Source: Oceanospirillaceae bacterium
GTDB taxonomy: Bacteria > Pseudomonadota > Gammaproteobacteria > Pseudomonadales > Oceanobacteraceae
Direction of reading: 5' to 3'
DNA length: 64,000 nt
NCBI GenBank assembly: GCA_002724925.1
Contig: PBQA01000034.1
Location: 1 to 64,000, forward strand
The notes below the pieces were generated by a model. It was not told the origin of the DNA. It searched no databases and was given only the letters and a program-made list of their open reading frames with translations. A program made the translations under genes and the position numbers. Positions 33,226 to 42,200 of the stretch are shown here, piece by piece (position 1 is the stretch's first letter; each line of letters starts with the position of its first letter).

Positions 33226-36200
33226 ATGATGACGCTACGCGCATCCGTTTCGGCTATATCTTCACTTCTACTTCTCGTTTCGCTTGAAATAAATGCATTC
33301 AGTCAGCCTCCATCCGATGGTGATGCTGATGGTGTTCCCGATACCGAAGATTTATGCCCCTCCACTCAGGCTGGACGCACTGTTGATACCGATGGATGCT
33401 CTTTATGGCAGTTGGACTCTGATAATGACGGTGTAAACGATGCTGAAGATGTATTTCCCGAGGACAGTACTGAGTGGAGTGACCTTGATGCGGATGGCAT
33501 TGGTGATAATGCTGATACTGATAGGGATGGTGATGGTGTAGCTAATTCTCTTGATGTCTTTCCAAATGATCCATCTGAAAACAGTGATTTTGACGGAGAT
33601 GGAATCGGAGACAACAGCGACCCTGATGTGGATGGGGATAACGTAGATAACGTTATCGACGCATTTCCTATGGATCCAGCCGAGTGGTCTGACCTGGACG
33701 CAGATGGTGTTGGTGACAATAGTGATGAAGATATTGATGGCGATGGTGTTGGGAATGATTCAGATGCATTTCCAGAGAACCCCAACGAAGTATCTGATCT
33801 GGACGGAGACGGAATCGGTGACAATTCAGACCCCGACAGAGACGGTGATGGTGTGCCCAATATTGATGATGTATTCCCTGATAGTGCCGCTGAGTCATCG
33901 GATACTGACGGCGATGGTATAGGTGATAACTCTGATAGTGATATTGATGGTGATGGGGTCCTGAATGGTGATGATGCGTTTCCTTATGATGCTACAGAAA
34001 CTCATGATCTCGACTCCGACGGTGTTGGTGACAACTCGGATTCCGATCGGGATGGCGATGGAGTAGAGAATCAGCAGGATGCATTTCCCAACAACCCGCA
34101 AGAGTGGGCAGATACCGACAATGATGGGCTTGGAGATAATTCAGATCCCGATATAGATAACGATGGTTTCGGGAATGAGATGGATGAATTCCCGTTTGAT
34201 CCTCTCGAATGGCTTGATTCAGACGGCGATGGCGTAGGTGATAACTCTGACTCAGATATTGATGGTGACGGTTATTCTAACGAGCTGGAGCTAGAAGCCG
34301 GCACCGACCCATTAGATCCAGGTGATGTTCCTCAGGATATGGATTCCGATGGCGTGCCGGATGTAGTGGATACTGATATTGATGGTGACGGTATCGCCAA
34401 TGATGATGATGTATTCCCTTATGACCCTTCAGAATCTAGTGATCTTGATCTAGATGGAATCGGTGATAATTCCGATCCGGATATCGACGGCGATGGTGTA
34501 CTTAATTCCGACGACGCATTTCCGTACGACAGTGAACGAGCAAATGATCTCGACGGTGACGGTATTGCAGATGTTGATGATCCTGATGTTGATGGCGATG
34601 GGTTCGGCAATGCGATAGATGAATTTCCGTCAGACCCCTCTGAGTGGCTTGATACGGACCAGGATGGTACCGGCGACAATTCAGATGAAGATATCGATGA
34701 TGACGGCTTCCTGAATGCGAATGATGCATTTCCATATGATGCGAGCGAACATTCCGACCTTGACGGCGATGGTATAGGTGACAACGCAGACACAGATCGG
34801 GACGGCGATGGCGTAGAGGACGTCAATGACCGGTGTATTGAGTTAACAGAGGGTATAGTCGATGTAGAGGGGTGCCCTCCTCCGTTCACTACTCCTGATC
34901 AACTATCCGGTGATGACGAATTATTTGGTACGGCCTTTAAAGATTTCCTGGTTGGTGTGGAAGGGAATGATCGTTTCCATGCTGAGGGTGGAGACATTCT
35001 GCTTGGCGGAGAGGGCAGCGATGAATACTTACTTACCAGTACAAGTGGAAGCACAGTAATTTACGACTACCAGGGAACCAACAAAGTTATATTTGATAGT
35101 TCCGTCAGTCGTAATGATGTTGCTTATAACTTGTCCAGTAACGGCGTTGATTTATATATTAATTACAAGGAACAGGGCGATGTTACGGTTAAGGAATTCT
35201 TTACTGTCAGTAATACTGTAGCTCGCTTTGAATTTTCTGATGGTCAATCTGTGAGCGCGTCTCAGATTTATTCTGCATTTGGAATATCGGAGCCTACACT
35301 GGCGAAGGTGGGGGAAACGGTTATTCTTGGTACTAAATCGAGAGATATATTTCCACCGATGGAATCGAATACGATTGTTTTATTCGGATTGAATAATGAT
35401 ACGGCATACCTTGGTGAGGGAGAACATTTTTTCATCGGAGGACACGGTGACGATGTATACTTTTCACTAGAGCAAGCAGGGGAGTATATAATTTTCGACA
35501 CAGAAGGTGATAATAAAATCGGTATATCTCAAGCTGCTAATGGCGGAGATCTCTCGTTTAGACGTAATAGTGCATCTGATGACCTAACGGTAACTATTAA
35601 TAGCTCGGGTGAAATATTTACCATCTACGGTTTTTTTAAATACGCTAATACAATTAGTGAGTTCGTAACTCAGCAAGGTACAGTAACAGCGGAGCAGGTT
35701 TTTTCATTATTTGGAGTGGCAGCACCACAAGAGCAAATAAGCATATTTGATCTGCTTCGTCCGTATCCTACTCCCGATGATCTCGACTTTGATGGTGTAA
35801 ATGATCAGAACGATATTTGTTTGGGAACTGAGCCAGGTCAGCCTGTAAACGAATTTGGATGTGGGGATTACGATAACGACGGTGTTCCTGATAATGAAGA
35901 TGAGTGTCCCGATACGTCATACGAAGAACGACTTGATATTAATTCTGTTGGTTGCGGCCCATCACAACGAGATACCGATGGTGATGGTGTTAATGACGCT
36001 TTAGATGATTTCCCGGAAGACCCTTCAGAGACCAGTGATACCGACGGTGATGGTATCGGTGACGGCACAGATGAAGATATAGATAATGATGGATTCTTGA
36101 ATGAGGTTGATGCATTTCCGTACGATGCCAGTGACTGGGCAGATATGGACGGTGATGGTATCGGCGACAATTCAGACCCGGATATAGATGGTGACGGTTA

Positions 36201-39200
36201 CTCAAACGCAATTGAATATGAATATGGTGCATCACCAGTTGACCTCACCTCGACTCCACCAGACCTCGATGGTGATTTTATTGTCGACGACCAAGATGAC
36301 GATGTCGATGGCGATGAATATGCGAATGATGTCGATATTCTTCCTAGAGACGCCCGAGATCATTCGGATATGGATGGAGACGGCATTGGAAATAACGTCG
36401 ATGAAGACATTGATGGGGACGGTGTTGTAAATGCGGAAGATGAAATGCCTTGGGATGCTCAATGGAGTAAGGATCTTGATCGAGATTTAATTCCTGATCA
36501 TTTAGATCCGGACTCAGATGGCGATGGTTACTCAAACGAGTTTGAACTGACGATGGATTCCGACTCGACGGATAGTACTTCCTTGCCTGGCTCGAAGAGG
36601 GTGTACTCTAGTATTCCGACATTGCAGACAGGAACAATGAAATCTGACGATATTGGTGATGACGGTTACTACAGGGCCGGTACACCATTAAATTACCATC
36701 GCCCAGAAGGGATGGATGTAATCTACGACGTTAATACCGGTTTGCTTTGGCATGACGATATAAGAAATCAGGATCGAATATTTAGCGCAAGTCACTCTCA
36801 AAGTTATTGTAGAAATCTTTCTGCTGCGGGGATTGATACCTGGCGCGAACCTACTATTTATGAATTGCTAGATATTCTCGATTTCGGCGAAGCTAGCCCG
36901 GAGTATCCATCCACTGAAAGAACGCTGTTGCTTAATGAAAACTTCATGTATCGACCAAACTCTGTAAGAACTGATGGTAGGTATTTTACTGGTGATATAG
37001 CGATAAGCTTTACCTCTGGGCGTATGGATTTACTCGATGCAGATGAAAAAACTCACGCGCGATGTGTTGCCGGTGAGATAAAGAACTTCCCGAGTTATGA
37101 AAAGCCCATATTTCAAGAAAGTGTCGTTGTAGATGTGTTTTCTGAATTAATGTGGCAGGATGTTAGTGATAATACAGAGATCGCACGTAATTATAAATCT
37201 GCTCTAAATTATTGTGAGACTGCAACTACTGGAGGCTATGAAGATTGGCGAGCCCCAAATTATAAAGAGTTGATCTCATTTGTAAGAGGTCCTAGTTCCA
37301 GGCTGAATTATGATATTGAATTTGGTAGTTCCGCCTATACGTATTGGTCTTCTACTAGAAGCCCTGGAACTGATGGTTTGGTACAGGTCGTAGTAAATCC
37401 TGTTGGTTCTCTTGGCTTTGATTGGGATGGTTTGAGTAAAGAAAATCTCATAAGATGTGTTCGATCGTATCGAAAGCCAGATGCTATTATCTCAGGACCA
37501 TTTGAAGTCGGGACCTCAAAGAATGTTATTTACTCAGCTATCGATGACACCTTCCAAGAAATCGAAGGATCCTCTTTTGATTGGACTTTAACTAAAGGTG
37601 GAAATACGCTAGATCAAGGTGTGTCTAATAGAATTAATATAATTTTTGACGCTGAGGGGACGTATGAATTAAATCTGGTTGTTACGGATTCAATTGGAGT
37701 TTCATCGGAGTACTCTCGCAGTATATATGTATCACCATCGGATCAGAATTTACTCCCAGTAGCTGACGCCGGTGAGGATATTGCCACTTTTGTCGATCAG
37801 GCCGTAGTATTAGATGCAACTAACAGCTACTCCCCGACAGAGAGCTCTCTTACTTTCAATTGGAGCCATGATGGTATCGAGTATTCGTCTGCAGAGTACT
37901 TGGAGTACGTGCCAGAAACGGTTGGAGAGCATGTATTTGAGTTGTTGGTGGAAGATCAGGATGGTTATGTTTCTAGAGACAGTATAGTCGTTTCTGTTAT
38001 CAGACCTGAAGAGAACATTGTTGCTAATGCAGGTCAAGATATAGACGCATTTAAGTCGAAGGATTTCTTGCTGGACGCTCGCGAGAGTTATAGTCATGTA
38101 GGTCTGATATCTGAATACCGGTGGTACCTTGGTACAGAGCAGGTCGGTAATGAAGAAGTTCTTAGTTATTCATTTTCCAACATTGGTGAATATATTTTTA
38201 CTCTGGAAGTCGAAGATGAATACGGAGTAATTGCAGTCGATAGTGTCATAGTTAATGTGGTGCTTGGCTTGCCCGTGGCAGATGCGGGTGCTGATTTATA
38301 TGTCACTCCATACTCTAACTTCGCATTGGATGCTTCTGGTAGCTATGATGAAGACGGTGGCTTACTGAGTTATGCATGGTCTCGAGCAGGAATTACAGAA
38401 TCAGAATCGGAAGTATTTTATACAGCTATAGCTGATGCAAGTGTCGAATATACTCTCTTCGTTACAGATGAAGATGGGAATGTCTCTTGGGATACCGTAA
38501 TGGTTTATTCGGACCGTGATAGTGCTGAACTATATTCGCTACAAGAGTGTGACGTTCCCTTAGATCAAGAGCGATACGTAGAGAGTTACCCAGAAGATAA
38601 TATAAATTGGATCGCTAACGGTTATACAGACGTTGGAGATATCGAAAGGTCTTTTAATTACGCCAGAATGCTGGATCCAACGGTCAATTCATATCTTATG
38701 ATGCCGTCCCAGAATGAATGGGATTCATTGAGTTCTTCTGAACAGACCCTGTTCCTTGTTAACTCGGAGAGGGCAGCTCGAGGACTTCTGCCTTTAGAAG
38801 GGATAAGCTCAGCAGTTGAGCGAGTCGCTCAGGAATATGCTGACTACATGACGAGTAATGATGCGCCATTTAGTCATACATCGGACGGGCGTACGCCTCA
38901 GGAGCGTATGGATTCCGATCCGCAGCTTTCTGGTCGCATGAGCGCAGGGGAAAACATAGCAGCTGGAGAATCTCATGTATCTTCTTCTGTAGCATATATG
39001 GTTTATGGGTTTATATATAAGGACAAAGACGTATACTCTGGTAAACCATGGGGCCATCGTGACAATAAACTAATAACAACCTTGAGTAACGATAGTCTTC
39101 TCTCTTCAGGAGAAGGATTGATTGGTGTGGGTTTATCCGTGGCACCTTATAGCTTGGATGGTCGTGATTTATCGTATGTATATGTGTACAACTTTATTGA

Positions 39201-42200
39201 CCCGGACTCATCATGGAGTGAAGATGAAATCATCAGACCTCAGATTGTCGCAATCGAAGGGTGTAAAAATCAGGAAACGATAGCATTGTCGACTCCTATT
39301 GATAATGTCACTTCCATATATATTCGAAATAATCCTGTCACGATATATGAAGGGGATTCATTCGAGCTTGAAGTTGTTGCGAAACTGAATGACGGCACCA
39401 CGATAGATATCTCGGATGACGTGCGACTGGCATCACCTGATGTTCTGTCACATCTGTCATCCAGTGGGGCTGTGTTCACTGCTTTGATTCCTGGGACGGT
39501 TAATTTACGTGTAGAACACAACGGAGTGGTTTCTAATCCGTTGAAGGTAACTATTTATGCAGAAGGCTCCCAATTACCAGATCAGACAGATACTCTTGGC
39601 GTTGATGCTGAGTTTATTCCAGATAATGCAACCTATCGTAATTACGATCCGAATGCTTTAACGGTATACACAGGTATTGTAATTGATGGCAACGAGGATC
39701 CAATTCAAGGTGCTGACGTTAGATTTACGCATCATCCAGAGTTTGGTTCTGTTGAAACGGACTTTAATGGTCGATACTTCATTTCTGCACCTTCTGGTCA
39801 ACAAGCAATTCAGTTTGAATTGTTTGGCTATACCGGAGCACAGCGGGAGGTGATTGGATCATCAGGCACATGGCAAACCCTTGATGATGTGATGCTTCTT
39901 GAGCGGGATAAGGTTGTTACTGACGTTAAGCTTGGCGCTGAGCCTGTAGTACATCGCTCAACAGTCATTACTGATGAATTTGGCTCGCGTTCATCTACTG
40001 TGGTGTTTAATGGCATTAATTCGGCAACGATTCTGGGCGCTGACGGATACACCCGGGAAATAACCGACTTCAGACTGACATCAACAGAATATACTGACGT
40101 AAGAGCCATGCCGGGTGTACTGCCCGAGAGCTCCGGCTTCACTTACTGTACCGATTTACACGTAGAGGGCACTGCGATGGGTGACACCGTGCAGTTCGAT
40201 GGCGGTGTGGTGATGATGGTGGATAACTTCCTCGGTTTTAATGTCGGTGAAATCGTACCTATCGGCTATTACGATATTTATGATGTTGAGTGGAAGCCAT
40301 CTCAGAACGGTGTCGTTGCACGAGTTATTGATACAAATGGTGATGGTATCTCCGACGGCCTTGATTTTAATGACGATGGTATCGCAGACGACCTGACCGG
40401 TAATGGCAACATCCTGGATGAGTCTGTCGGTTTGGAAAGCTATCCAGATGGTCATACGGTTTGGTGGGGCAGGTTCGATCACTTTTCTTCGGTAGATTAC
40501 AATTTCGATCAACTGAATATGGCCCCGGATACTAAAAATCTTCTACAAAGCGCTTTAGATCATAAAGACGGTAAGGAAATACAAGAATGTAAGGCTAAAC
40601 AGGCATCGGGATCATATTTTCAGCCAAATGATCAGGTGTTTCATGAAGACATACCTGTACCAGGTACTGACTTTACGCTTCATTACTCCAGCCGTAGAGC
40701 TAGTGCTTATCAGCATGAAGTGAATGTGAGGCTAACCGAAGGAACTATTCCTTCTGAATTACAATCAATTGAAGTTCACTTGAATGTCGCTGGTAAGCGT
40801 TTCGTTAAAGAGGTCTCAGCCCGTCGGAACGCAAGTGTTACATTCTACTGGGATGGCATAAATGTACTTGGAGAGCGTCCGCAAGGTCTAATCAAAGGTT
40901 CTATTGCCATTGGCTATAAAGTTGATTCTGTGTATACGACTCCAGGAAACGTAAATGATACAGGATCGTTCGAGGGAGAAAACTGGAATCAGGATTCAAC
41001 TTCTGAGACGGCAGTCGACAGCCGAGAGCCAACGACAGAGTGGATAGTTCGACCAGTGAGTTTTGTGAACTCATACTTGAATCAAATAGCCGACGGTTGG
41101 TCTGTGTCTTCGCACCATAGTTTGGTGGAGGGAAACAAAATATATCTGGGAAGCGGTGACCTGGACGAAATCGCTCCTCAAGGTAATATTACCAATACTG
41201 GTGCGATAGAGAGTTATTACCAAGGTGATGATGCCTATTATGGTGAAAATGGAATCCCGCTGTCTTATTCAATCAATTCAGATGGCACAGTTTCAGACCA
41301 TAATACCGGACTGACATGGGAAGCCGAGCATTCGAATATTTTTGTCCTTAGTAAGGCCGCTGCAGAGGCGCATTGCACTACATTAAGTCTCGAAACAGGT
41401 TCATCCTGGCGTGTGCCTACTGCAAAAGAAGTTAATTATACGGCGTCTAAATCTTCTGTAGGCCAGCACATGGTATTCTTAACGGGGCGTACGGTTACTA
41501 CGTCAACCCATTTTTATTTCTCAAGTTATGAACTTTTATGCGTTAAAGGAGAGTTCAGAGATCCTGTTGAGAGCGAGTCATTTGTGCGTGACGATGTAGA
41601 ATCCACTGTTGCAGATTCAGAAAATGGTCTCATGTGGCAGGATACGTATAGCAGCCTCAATTACACCACTGACTGGGAAGGCGCGATTAATTATTGTGAG
41701 TCTTCAAACCACGCAGGATATTCAGACTGGCGTTTACCTAATGCGAATGAACTTCTCATAGCGAGTCGTAGTAATGCATTTCAGAATTACACCTACGACA
41801 TATTCAGTGACGATGGTTTATGGCATGTGGATGATGATAAGCAAAGAGCATTCTGGAGCTCGACGACCAGTTTTGCATCGCCGGATCGCGCATGGATCGT
41901 AGAGCACTATGGTTTCGCATCACGCCATCAATGGAAGGTACAGCAACAATACGTCCGTTGCGTACGCGATGACGAGCGTGTGATACGTTCTCCGTACCGT
42001 TTTGATCGTTCCGGCCGTCATATTGCCACTATCGACATGGACACAGTCAAAGAACTCAAAACCTTCGAGTACAACGAGGATGGCCAGTTGGGCGCGATTA
42101 TTGATCAATTCGGTGAGCGCATCTCGTTTGAATACTCAGGTGGAGAGCTCAGAACGATAGTCGGTAAAAATGGTCAACGTACAACGCTTGATATCGATCA

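Noticed and set aside
33366..34889. Minus-strand ORFs encoding Ser/Pro repeats within the RHS gene
   Set aside because: They are antisense shadows of the Asp/Gly-rich calcium repeats and have no independent support.
33310..36560. Regular repeats that might suggest a CRISPR-like array
   Set aside because: The period is about 105 bases, units are diverged, in frame and encode DxDGDG motifs; there are no identical repeats with unique spacers.
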